Of a stretch of DNA of 64,000 nt, positions 1 to 9,852 are shown one piece after another (within the stretch, counting starts at the first letter, position 1; the number at the start of each line of letters is the position of its first letter). The notes below the pieces were generated by a model. That model saw only the letters and a program-made list of their open reading frames with translations. It was not told where the DNA came from and made no database searches. The stretch lies in the NCBI GenBank assembly GCA_030272155.1, contig CP126195.1, forward strand, positions 2,897,001 to 2,961,000, in the 5' to 3' direction. This DNA is from Tetradesmus obliquus. Lineage: Eukaryota; Chlorophyta; Chlorophyceae; Sphaeropleales; Scenedesmaceae. A program made the translations under genes and the position numbers.

Positions 1-235
1 ATTGACAATGCATGCCTTGCAACTCATAATGTCCAATATAGTGCCAGGACCCACATGCAACTACCCCCTCTCAATGCATGCATGGTAAGGCGTGTCAAGG
101 GGCAGTGGGGCAAGGTCTTGACTTTTTAAGTCATGCTAATGGCATGCAGCTGCACATCGTAATGCTTACGGCGCGCATGGGTGTTGCTGCAGGGGGTTAA
201 GAAACGGTACATGTTGTTCACATGGACATGGTGGT

Positions 236-237
<2 letters not shown>

Positions 238-264
<27 letters not shown>
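238..264. repeat. (CAG)9 tract in an intron of the hydrolase gene
   Basis: Nine uninterrupted CAG units (CTG on the gene's sense strand). The rest of 1-318 is intron of the minus-strand hydrolase gene; I see no further exon in it. Confidence 0.9.
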
Positions 265-267
<3 letters not shown>

Positions 268-318
268 GACAGGCATGTGACGAATATCATGTACGCAGGG
301 CAATGAGCTAGCGCACAC

Positions 319-962
319 CTTGTTCAGCTGTGCCATGGGCACCCCGGTAGCCCACAGGTTGATGTAGGCTCCTGTGCCTAGGTCAAAGATGAACTTGTCT
401 TGCTGCTTGTTGCCGACCTCCACCAAAAACCCTGAGGCAAGCTGCAGAACCGCAGCAATGCAGCATCGCAACAACAAAAGTAAGCAGCATTGCAGTATGA
501 CTCGTGTTCTGGTTTGAGTGTGCTGCATGGTTTGCGTGCATGACTGACAGGACTGCTAGCTGTTTGTCATGATGTAGATGTGCTGGTTTGAAGGTTTAGC
601 AGTGCTGCACCGTGCGCATTGGTGTAAGGCGGCTTTAAAAAGTATCCGTAGCAGCTGTCCAGATGTTCCTGACCATCAGGTGCGTTTCCCACACATCATG
701 CTGTCCTGATAGACAGACATGTGCCAGCAGGCTGGGCTGGGCTGTTCTGTGCTGTGCTGGCTGTGCTAGATGCTGCACTTGCCTGCTCTTTCCTGACATC
801 CGGAGAGCCAGACCCGAGAGTAGTGATACGAATGGTGCCCTCAGGTGTGATGGCATTGTCCGAGTAGACCCATGGAGAACCAGCTGCTGCTGCTGCTGAT
901 GTGTGCAGCAGCAGCAGCAGCAAGCCCGCCAAGCAGGGGACTATCATCGCGGCTATGCCCAT
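319..962 (-). CDS. Metallo-beta-lactamase-fold hydrolase, N-terminal part (gene runs off left edge)
   Basis: Two exons on the minus strand: 962-783 and 441-319, both phase 0. The ATG at 962 is followed by a hydrophobic stretch (LAGLLLLLL, then an Ala run) that looks like a signal peptide, so the product is probably secreted or targeted to an organelle. After it come ITTLGSGSPDVR and, in exon 2, a stretch containing KFIFDLGTGAYINL, the typical first strand and substrate-pocket region of RNase Z-like metallo-beta-lactamase hydrolases. The metal-binding HxHxDH motif should lie in the next exon and is not found in bases 1-318, so that exon is outside the window. The first intron starts with GC (AG|GCAAGT) instead of GT; the joined frame across it is continuous with family sequence. 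Substrate cannot be told from this part. Confidence 0.7.
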
Positions 963-1632
963 TGCAGCCTCAAACAGCGTGACAAATCAACTTTCAAGCG
1001 ACACGAGGTTTCGAGCTATCGAACTCTAGTGATCGCGCATTATAAGCAGCCAGTGCCGGTGGAACTGAGCGTTCCAGTTGCAGTTCCACACCCGCCATTC
1101 CATGACATAAACTCGGCAACATACAATCATACGCCTGAATCGGTTTGTAAGCGTTCCTTTTATGCTGCACGATTGAAATCCCTCCAGCATCACCTGCACG
1201 ACCAGCTGGCAAGCAGTCCTGCTGCTGCTGCCGCTGCTGCATGTTTGCAATGCCTTTTTGACTTGAAACTGCACCAAAACCTCACCAGCTGGGGCAATAT
1301 AGCTTGTTTTAGATACTTCTAACTCTAGTCTGAGACAGCAGGGGCTGGTTGTTCAAGATGTGGCAGGACAACGCACTATCAGCATACCTGGTACTCGCAT
1401 TGGGCAACTGGCTAGGAGGAGTAACAAAGGTGGACACGCATCTCACTAACAGACCAGATAAAAATAACAGTTTGGTTGTTCCAACAGGTGTTTGCCACGT
1501 CTGTGCGCGTTACGCAGCAGTCTGTGCATGCCCCGGCGACTGCTGCTGCGGCAGCGGCTGCATGCGCCCATGTGCCCTCACCTGTGGGTGTGCAAAACTG
1601 ACATCCACCTCCCGCCTCACACTTATCATTGC
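963..1632. other. Divergent intergenic region
   Basis: Lies between the start of the minus-strand hydrolase (962) and the first exon I can support for the plus-strand TauE/SafE gene. It should hold both promoters and possibly an unresolved first exon of the permease gene. Short open frames here have no recognisable content. Confidence 0.5.
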
Positions 1633-3912
1633 ATGGCGCAGGGCGTGACTGGCTTTGGCTCTGCCATCCTCAACCTGTGCTGCTGGATTGCTTTTGTGGT
1701 GGCTGGCGTTGACTCAGGCAAGCTGTGAGGCATGCGCAGCAAGACAACAAAGCCCAAAGGCCAACCTCCAGCCACTGCTGCTTACTGTGTGACGTGGCAT
1801 TCATCGCAGTTGTCAGCGTAATACGGCAGCGACTGACTGGAGCATTCACACCACTCATAGCACCATAGTCCCCTGATGACACACATCAGTGTTACATGCG
1901 CGCAGGTGTGTGGAATGGTGGGCTGTGCAGCCTCCTTTGCAGCATGTAGTGCTGCTCTCATTTCCATTATCTCAATGCTCTGCCAGCACACACCTTCACA
2001 CGGCGCTCACATCTGCTGCTTGCGCAGGCTCCCTGCAGCAGGCTGTAGTGACTGAGGCGCTGTCTAGCACGCTCATGGCTCCAGGGCTGCTGTACGTCAC
2101 TCAAGCACATGCAACAGCAGACTTCAAGATGGTGGCAGCCATCTCACTCTTTGTGGTGAGCTGCTTGCAATGCTGATGCAGCAGCGCTGAGCCAACGTGT
2201 GGTATTAGCTTGTTACAGCAAGTGATGCTGTCAGTGCTTTGTGCTTGCTACTGCCACAGGTACGCAAGGACAGCAGCAGGGGCAGCAGGTGCTGAGCTGC
2301 TTGTAGCTTGGCAAATATCAGCGCTCGCCAGCTGATCCATTGCCGCTGACATGCCATTGCGTCACACATTAGCAGCATGCAACTTGTGGGTGCAGCGTGA
2401 CGCTGCAAGCAACTGCAAAAGGGCTTATGGCATTATCTTCCATGTCACTGTTGACCCACATCCAAACATTGCTTATGTCAAGCTGGATGCTCCTGCCGTT
2501 GTTATCATGGTCTTTCACGCTACATCAGGGCCTCAGCTCTCCCATTGGTGCTGCTGCGCTGGCGCACTGGGACGCCAAGCTGATTGAGCTGGTCATGGCT
2601 GCTGCTCTGCTGGTTATCATTCTGGCAGAGCAGCTGTCAAAGCTGGTGGGCTGGTGCAGGGCAGCTCCTGCAAGCCCTGCAGCAGCCAGGGTTGATGAGC
2701 ACCAGGCAGTGCAAGATGTAGAAGGGCAGCAGCAGCAGCAGCAGCAGCAGAAGCAGTACACAGGCGCTTACAGCAGCACAGTGAGTGCTGCGTCACAGGA
2801 CATAGAAGCTGATGGTAGCAGCAGCAGTAGTGACATCAGCAGTGACAGTGACAGCAGTGAAGGAATCTGTCAAGCAGTGAATGTAGGAGACTGCACAGTG
2901 TGCGTGGTTGACGCGGGGAGCGTGCCTGCAGGAGTGGCAGCTGATGTCAGCAAGATCACCGTCAGCAATGGAGGCAGCTGTCAAGAATCCAGCAGCGTGA
3001 CACTGCCAGTGGTGTCTCCAACAGCACCAGCAGCAACAGCAGCAGCAGCAGCATATGACCAGCCACATGACAGCGACTTGTTGCAGCCACTCCTAGAGGA
3101 TGCCCACAACAGAGCTGATGATGCATGGGCAGAAGAGGCAGCACGCAGCAGCACAGCAGCAGGTGGCAGCTACAGCAGGCAGCGCGGAGGTGTGGCTGAT
3201 TGGCTGGAGGTGCTTGGCATCGGCGCAGTTGCTGGCACTGCATCAGGCATCATGGAGGGGCTCACAGGTGGGCATGTGTTCCTTGCATACATTGAATGTG
3301 GCAGTCACATCCAGTCACTTGTTTGATAGGCAGGGTTGTAGAGTATGCTATGGTGTAGTCAAATGATTCAGTTCACAGCTTCACCGCTGGGCTCGCGTGT
3401 GCTAGGAGCGCCACATTTAACCACAGAGAGGCTTGCTGCATCAAGCAGCAGGTGAATGGGGTCCACAGCCGTGCACCTGTGAAAGGACAGTTTTAGGCCT
3501 GGTGAATGCACAACTGCGCACCTGCAAGCGATGCTGGACCAGAAGCCCCCTGTTCATACCCCCTTGCTGATAACAAGCGGCTTGACTTTACCCTCACTTG
3601 CCTGCAGGCATGAACGGTCCCCCGATCATGATCTGCTACCGGCTGCGCAACACGCCCAAGGCAACAGTACGCGGCAACAACGCCATCCTCAACTTGCTGC
3701 AAATGCGGCTGGTCCCTTACTACTTTATGGGCCTCATAGCGGAAAGGGACCTGCAGCTATATGCTGTGACGTGTGCAGCAGGAGTGGCTGGTGCTGTCAT
3801 TGGAGACATGCTGTCGCAGCGCATGTGCCAGAAGACCTTCCAGGCGTGCCTGGGTGTGCTGATGGTGCTGTGCTGCGCCCTCATGTTTGCATCAGGCCTA
3901 GGGTTTGTGTAG
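1633..3912 (+). CDS. TauE/SafE-family sulfite/organo-anion permease
   Basis: Exons 1633-1717, 2028-2155, 2529-3267 and 3608-3912 join in frame to 418 residues. The family signature GVTGFGSAIL opens the first hydrophobic segment and is followed by the VDSG-SLQQAVV junction and SPIGAAALAHWD; the C-terminal half contains GLTGGMNGPPIMICY and ends in hydrophobic helices. The family are polytopic membrane carriers exporting sulfite, sulfoacetate or related anions. Intron 1 begins GCAAGC, a GC-AG intron; the codon split across it (G|GC) restores the family sequence. Between the two membrane halves is an insert of about 190 residues rich in Gln, Ser and Ala (CAG-derived), far longer than in bacterial members and presumably a cytosolic loop. 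The start is uncertain: ATG 1633 would leave the first helix short, and a possible acceptor at 1640-1641 suggests an upstream first exon. Confidence 0.82.
2729..2750 (+). repeat. CAG tract coding poly-Gln in the TauE/SafE loop
   Basis: Seven CAG units plus partial units, translated as Gln in the long hydrophilic insert between the two membrane halves of the permease. Confidence 0.85.
3486..3552 (+). repeat. Dispersed repeat copy A
   Basis: About 67 bp in the last intron of the TauE/SafE gene align without gaps to 55597-55663 in an intron of the dienelactone hydrolase gene, same orientation. The best part is the core beginning TGCGCACCT and ending CCAGAAGCCCCC (5 mismatches in 38). No coding capacity or terminal repeats seen. 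Confidence 0.5.
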
Positions 3913-6346
3913 AGGCTGGTGTTTTGACCAGCTACTTGCCAGATGCGGTGGAGTTCTGCGTTATTTTGCGCGTCCGGCCACCTGGCAGGAGTCGCGCCTG
4001 CAGCTGAGGCATTCTCGTGTTGTGTACTGCAGATCAGTCAAGAAGTGCTAGTCGCGAGATTTGAACTGCTAGTGCACCTCAGCATCCAATTCTGATCATC
4101 ACTACTGACTTAAAGTCACTATGCGCAGCACTGGTAGAGCCTTGGTCTGTATGGCCGCTTACGTTGTTGTTACAGGTATGACTGCGGTGCAGTCAAGGTG
4201 ATCGTATGTATTGGCACAACCGTGCAACAGAGTGCATGGCGTGTGTGCTGTGTCCGGTCACATGCACAACTCCTGTCACACCAGCCGCGCCACTCTCAGA
4301 TCAACTGCTGCAGGTCAACTTGCGATTGCAATCGCATAGCCAGCTGGCTGTCATAGGAGCCAAACTTTGAAAGCAGGCTTGTTGAGCAAGGAGCGCACCG
4401 CTGAGTGCCATGCATCACCATCATCATGTTACCCAAAAAAGCCATCGGCCCCGCGCCCCGATGGAGTGCCATGCATGGCGTTGTGCCTCCGCAAGGCGCC
4501 ATGCTGTAATGGACACAGATCTCATCCCCACTGCTAACATGGCCATGCACACACAACAACCCAGACGTCAAGTCAGCTTCCAGCAACTGCTAGGCAAGGC
4601 AAGTGATCAGGACCCTCCAACATCTAGACAGTGAAAACAGGTTGCCTGGCTGGCGCATGCTGCAACCAGCGATCTGTCAGCATTCAGGTGATGCATTACA
4701 TTGCAGTCCTAGCTGCAAGGTGGCTGCTGCAGCATGGGACAGCCGCCCATTGCGCAGATAGCGGTGCACAAGCTACACCTCCCCTTTTCCCAATCATGCC
4801 TACTATACAGACTACAAGGCTAGCTAATCCGTCGCGGCTGTGTCCGGCTATGACTGCTGCACAAAGTCAAGCATGGTTCATGCCCCTTCATCAAGTGCAG
4901 CCTACCTAGCAGTGCCCACTGCCAACTGCCCTGCCAGTGCTGCAGTCACAGATGCTAGCTGGTGGGTCATGTGTTGCTGTGCAGGCTGCAGCAAGCTGTG
5001 GCAAGGCCACCACGTGGCGACCAGCGGCTGCTGCATACAATGCAACAATGACAGGCTCAAGCTGCAGGCAACCGCCACGTCCCACGCACAGTTGCGTTAT
5101 ATGCAAGCAAAGTGTGCGGCCACTGTGCAGACAAACAGCTGCTGGCCTGATTCGCAGCAGACGAAAGATTTGTGGCAATAGCCTGGCCAGCACAGCACTA
5201 CAACTTGCACACACGCAGAGTCATGCAGGCAGAGCCGCCTTGCAAGCATGTGCTTGCCAGTGCTGCCGCCCACACGCACACCGCAACCTACCCAACCACA
5301 CGACATAAACACACAGAACACACAGCAGGGAGGCACAGGTGTTGGCGCCCAATCCGCAAGCTCCGCTGTACGCATGCTGTGCTGGCTACATCAAGCAAAT
5401 AACACAGTAAGAGCAGTAAGAAGGGCCTGCAGACATCCGTCAAAACAGAGGCAAATGCAAGGGCACCTGCTGCGGGTAGCGCAGCAAGAGACAATAATTT
5501 GGGCAAACTGTGATTCAGCGCAGCAGCACCTGCACTGCTGACGCCTTCTCTCAGGTCGTTGCATTTCGACAACTGTAAAATGACGCTTTTCCAGCAGCAA
5601 GGCGCCTGGTTGTTGGCGCTGCAGCAAACAATAGCAAACAATAGCACTAGCAAAACTGTGCTCTAATTTGCACCATCAACAGGATGGCGCGGCAAACACC
5701 CATGGCTGCGACAAGATGCAGCACATGCATACTGAGATGCATGCCCAATTTAGGAGTCCTGACGCCATCCAGCCCCGCACGTGTGGGGCTCATTCATGCA
5801 CATGCACTGCCACCCAGCACTACACTTGCAGGCCAGCCGCCTAGCTACCGCTCCTGTCACACCCCACCAACCATACACACATACAATTGCAGGCTAGCTG
5901 CCTGGCTCCCAGTACCACACAGATCATCCCCAGCAGTACCACACAGACCTAGGCCTGGCTACCCAGCCACTTGCGCAAGTCACACTCATTCCCTGCTTTG
6001 CACCACTGCATGCCTAACACGCACATCACCGAGCAGCAGACCACTCCGCTGCAGCACCGACCTCTATCGTGCCAAGCCAGGGCTGGTGCTTGAAAACGCA
6101 GCAAAAAGCTCTTGAGCGCGGCAACTCACAGCACACCGCTCAGCACATGCTGCGCACTGCGGTCATGATTCACCCAGCGCCTTCAGCACCACATGTGACA
6201 GCCGTGGCCACCCCATCCACGCCCACCAGCATTGTGGCCAATGCCACCAGCATGTACACAGCCACCACCAAACGTCCAACCATGTGCATTGCAGTCACGA
6301 CCACAAGTTTGTTCCTGCTGCTGCTGCTGCTGCTGCCTCACCATCA
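3913..6346. other. Intergenic region, no recognisable gene
   Basis: About 2.4 kb between the ends of two convergent genes. I see only short, Cys/His/Pro-rich open frames of the kind this base composition produces by chance, with no family similarity and no RNA gene. Confidence 0.5.
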
Positions 6347-8280
6347 CTACTGGTGACCCTGCTGGGCCAGCACACCCATCTGCTGCGCGAGCGTTGCCGG
6401 GTCAGTGCCCCACATGCGCGCACACGCCTCCAATGCAGTAGCCATTGCGGAAGCTGACGGTGCACCACCTGCTGCAGCACCAGCTGCACCTGCTCCACCC
6501 GCCTGCTGCTGCTGCAGGGCTGCGCCCATAGCAGTGCCCATCTGGAACAGCTGAGCCATGAGGTCAGGGCTCAAGCCGGCAGGCACGCCTGCTGCTGCCG
6601 CTGCACCACCTGCCAACATGCCCTGCTGCTGCTGCTGGCCTGGCCAGCGGTTCCACTGCTGCTGCTGCTGCAGGTGATGCTGCTGCGGCATGCCGCCAGC
6701 GCCGCGCTGCTGCTGCGTCACTACAGGTGGCGGCGGGCGGTACGCGCCCCTGCTGTTGCGGCCGCCACGCTGTTGCTGCTGCTGCTGGCCGCCGCGCCCG
6801 CCTCGTGCGCCTGCTGCTGCCTGCATGGCCTGCTGCTGCTGCTGCTGCTGCTGCTGCTCGAGCTCCTGCTCAGAGTAGGCTGCATCAGCATCATCCGATC
6901 CGCCGTCACCGTGCAGGTGGCTGCCGCCAGGCATCATGCCACCCGGCTGCATGCCGGCGCCTGCAGGGCCGCCTGCTGCTGCGGTGGGCGCGTCCACTGC
7001 GTAATCCTGCAGGTTGCTGGGCGCACGCCTGTTGCGGGTCTGCGCGCGTTGAGTGCACAGCATTGCAAAAGCAAGGGGTGGCAGTCAGCACGTCATTCCG
7101 CAACAAAACACAGACTTACAGACCATCGGCAGCCAAAGGCAGCATCCACAAAGTGCAGCAGATTGTGATAAAGCGATGATCTGTGCACCAACAGCTTATG
7201 CTGCTGAGCCATGTTGGGCAAGCAAACACTGCGCTGCAGCATGCCCTGTGGCTATTCCACCAAAGCAGCTGACGCCACAGAAACCCAGGCACACATTGAA
7301 GCACCATACGCCTTGCCCAAGAGCAGCCTCGCGCACTGTCCTGCAGCCTCACCTGGCGTGGCGCGTCCGGGTCAGGCTCACTTTCCTCTGCCTGGCGCCG
7401 CTTGCGGCCCTTGTTGCCGGCCTGGATCTGCGCCTGCAGCTGCTGCAGCATCAGGTCGTTCTGCCACTCCTCGTAGTCGGCGCGGATGTCGTCCAGCAGG
7501 CCCTTCTCTGCCAGCCTGTGCCAGCGCTGCGCCAGCGTGTCGCCAGCAGCAAAGCGCGCCATGTACGCCTGGTACTCTGCCTGCGCCTCCGGCCCCTCTG
7601 AGGGGTCTGGCGCTGCGATGGGTGACAGCGGCGGCAGCGCCACCCTGGCTGCTGCCTCTGCATCTGCTGCGGGAGCTGCTGCTGCTGCTGCTTCCACTGC
7701 TTCCATGTCAATGTGCGGGGGAGGCACTGCGGATGCTGGTGGTGCCTGGACAGCTGCTGTGTTGGCTGCAGGCGGCTCTGCTGAAGGCAAGACTGGGGAT
7801 GGCGAGGGCGCTGCTGAGCGCGCTACGCTATCATTGGCTGCAGCTGCCTGCTCTGCGTCCGCAGCAGGTGCGGGTGACAGCGCGGGCGGCAGGTGGGCAG
7901 CGGCTGGCGGGACTGTGGCCGCAGCGGAAACCGCCACGGCTGGTGCTGCTGTGGCTGGAGCGTCCAGGCTGCCTTGCCGGCTTGTGCTGGTGCTGTTGGA
8001 GTTGTTTGTGCCATTGAGGTGCTGCGAGGCGTCTGAGTGGCCTGAAGAGGAGCAGCCGTGCGTGCCTGGCGCAGCAGGTACTGCTTTAGTACTCAGAGGA
8101 TCCACTGCTGCATACGTGGGCTCTGCATAGGAACACCATTAGAGAAATTGCACAAACGGTTAAGGGTTGCAACAAACGGGCCAGCTTGAGTAGGATGTTG
8201 TCGCTGCCGGGCCGAGAGTCCCGCACTGTCATGTGCATTTGCATTGGTGCTGGCTTACCACAGCGGCGCAAGTCACCCAT
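6347..8280 (-). CDS. Unrecognised Gln/Ala/Gly-rich protein
   Basis: Proposed exons 8280-8259, 8122-7353 and 7039-6347 (phases 1 and 0) join to 494 residues. I do not recognise a family. The N-terminal half is Ala/Pro/Ser-rich low complexity. The only compact segment is near residues 190-260: an acidic/helical stretch (AEKGLLDDIRADYEEWQNDL) followed by basic KGRKRRQ, a possible nuclear localisation signal. The C-terminal half has Gln runs, RGG and GGRGG-type motifs (RGGRGG, RGGRNSRG) as in RNA-binding or RNP-granule proteins, and ends with a short non-repetitive helix (ALEACARMWGTDPATLAQQM). The 22-nt first exon rests only on a good donor, acceptor and frame and could be wrong; the other two exons are well supported. 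Function unknown; an RNA-associated role is a guess from composition. Confidence 0.6.
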
Positions 8281-9852
8281 AAATATTTAAAATGGGCGAT
8301 CACACTGTTCGCAGAAGTTCACAACCGATGGTGCTAGAGGACTGAAGGGCTACTGAGGTCAGCAGCAGCGCAGCGCAACACAGAATCTAGCATGCACAAG
8401 AAAGCAAGGCTGCCTGCTTCCTTATCTTACATACCTGTAGTCGCCATTGTGACGGTGCACCGTCTGCTGCTGCCTCGTTTGTAAAGGCAGGACAAGCCAA
8501 GTGGCCGAATGAGACAACAGCCTGCACACGCAGCGGAAGCACACGGTCGCAGTACTATAGCAGCCTCATTCAGAAACCGGCATTCAAGGCAAGCACCAGC
8601 ACCTGAAGCGCCTCTCTTTAAAGAGGCTGGGTGTGTGTCAAACAGTGGGTCTTGCTAGGTGTTCAAAGAGGGCCTGCCGTTGCCTGCGCAGCTTGTGATA
8701 AAGCTGATTCTAAACATAAAATATCGTAGGCTTACCTGCAGTCTTGTTGCTGTGCTGATGTGCTTTGGGGAGGGTGCGTGTGAAGCGATGTCAGAAAGCT
8801 GTGTAGCCGAATTCTCCGCCAACGACAGTATTAAACGCCTTCCAAAATCACGTTAAGTACAGCAGAAGCTGGCGAGACTGCAGCAAAGTGGTGCGACACC
8901 AGGAAAGCCAGGAAAGCAGGTACTGAAGAAGGTCGCGATCAATGGTAATTGAAGCAACACAGGTACTAGTTGTACAAGTGTGCAGACATTGCGTTGAGAG
9001 CAAGCTTCCTGAGAGCAGTCCAACGGTGCCCAGGTTGCTGACTGTTAGATTGCGAAAGTGGCTTCGAACGAAACAATCGCTACAAAGTCATGATACAACT
9101 TGCAATCAACATACTGATTATAATTGACTCAGTACGCTTTGAAATGGTCGGCTTGGCAGCCACCAGCAGATTAGTGCTGATGCTGTGTCAGCGCTGCAAA
9201 ATGTTGCTGTGCGGCGTTGAACACCACTTCTTGCTACGTATATGGTTGGCTTGTTGGATGAAGACCTCATAAACGTACGTGTCATTCAAGATGTGGTATG
9301 TGTGGTCCCTCTTCCAAAGCTGTCAACCAGTGTTTGAACACCACATGATGATCCTGCCTGTCACTGCCTAATGCAAAAGACAAAGCAGCTCTGAAGATTA
9401 TGCAAGCATAAACACTGGCCATGACAGCTGGGCAGTTGTGAGCTGCGCCTGGCCACCAAGTCCTGATGGCCCACCACGCAGCATAGCGTACAGGCTGTGA
9501 GACGGCCTCACGCGTTTTTGACACGTCTTAGACGGAGTCCTGTGTGCGTGTTGACATGCGGCATACGTCACAGCAGCAGCTGCTCTGCTGTGCAGAGGCG
9601 TGCAATCCCATGTGCTGCACTCTGCATGCAAGCCAAGGTTGCACAGTGACATCTCCGCCCTTGCTACCTTGCACCCCTCTCCTGCCGCAGGTAGGCGGCC
9701 TACCATCTTGGGCTGCCGCACCAGCACCAAATCAACATCAGCATCAGCAAACCGCCCTGGTCAACCCACCAGCTCTGCAAATGCCCAGCGCAACCACCAC
9801 ATTCATCGTCAAAAAGCAGGGATGGCCAACTCCCTACATCCATGCATGTTCA
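8281..9852. other. Intergenic region, nothing recognised
   Basis: Separates the 5' end of the Gln/Ala-rich gene from the 3' end of VPS18. No open frame with recognisable protein features, no repeat array; somewhat lower G+C than the genes. Confidence 0.5.

Noticed and set aside
1349..1632. First exon of TauE/SafE from ATG 1349
   Set aside because: The frame has a hydrophobic start but no donor/acceptor pair that joins it convincingly to the exon at 1633; left unresolved.
4410..4634. Short open frame starting with a His run
   Set aside because: The run is a short CAT/CAC repeat in an intergenic region with no homology or gene context.
7211..8130. Plus-strand Ala/Gly-rich open frames opposite the Gln/Ala-rich gene
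   Set aside because: Low-complexity shadows of GC-rich repeats; the minus strand has coherent exons and splice phases.
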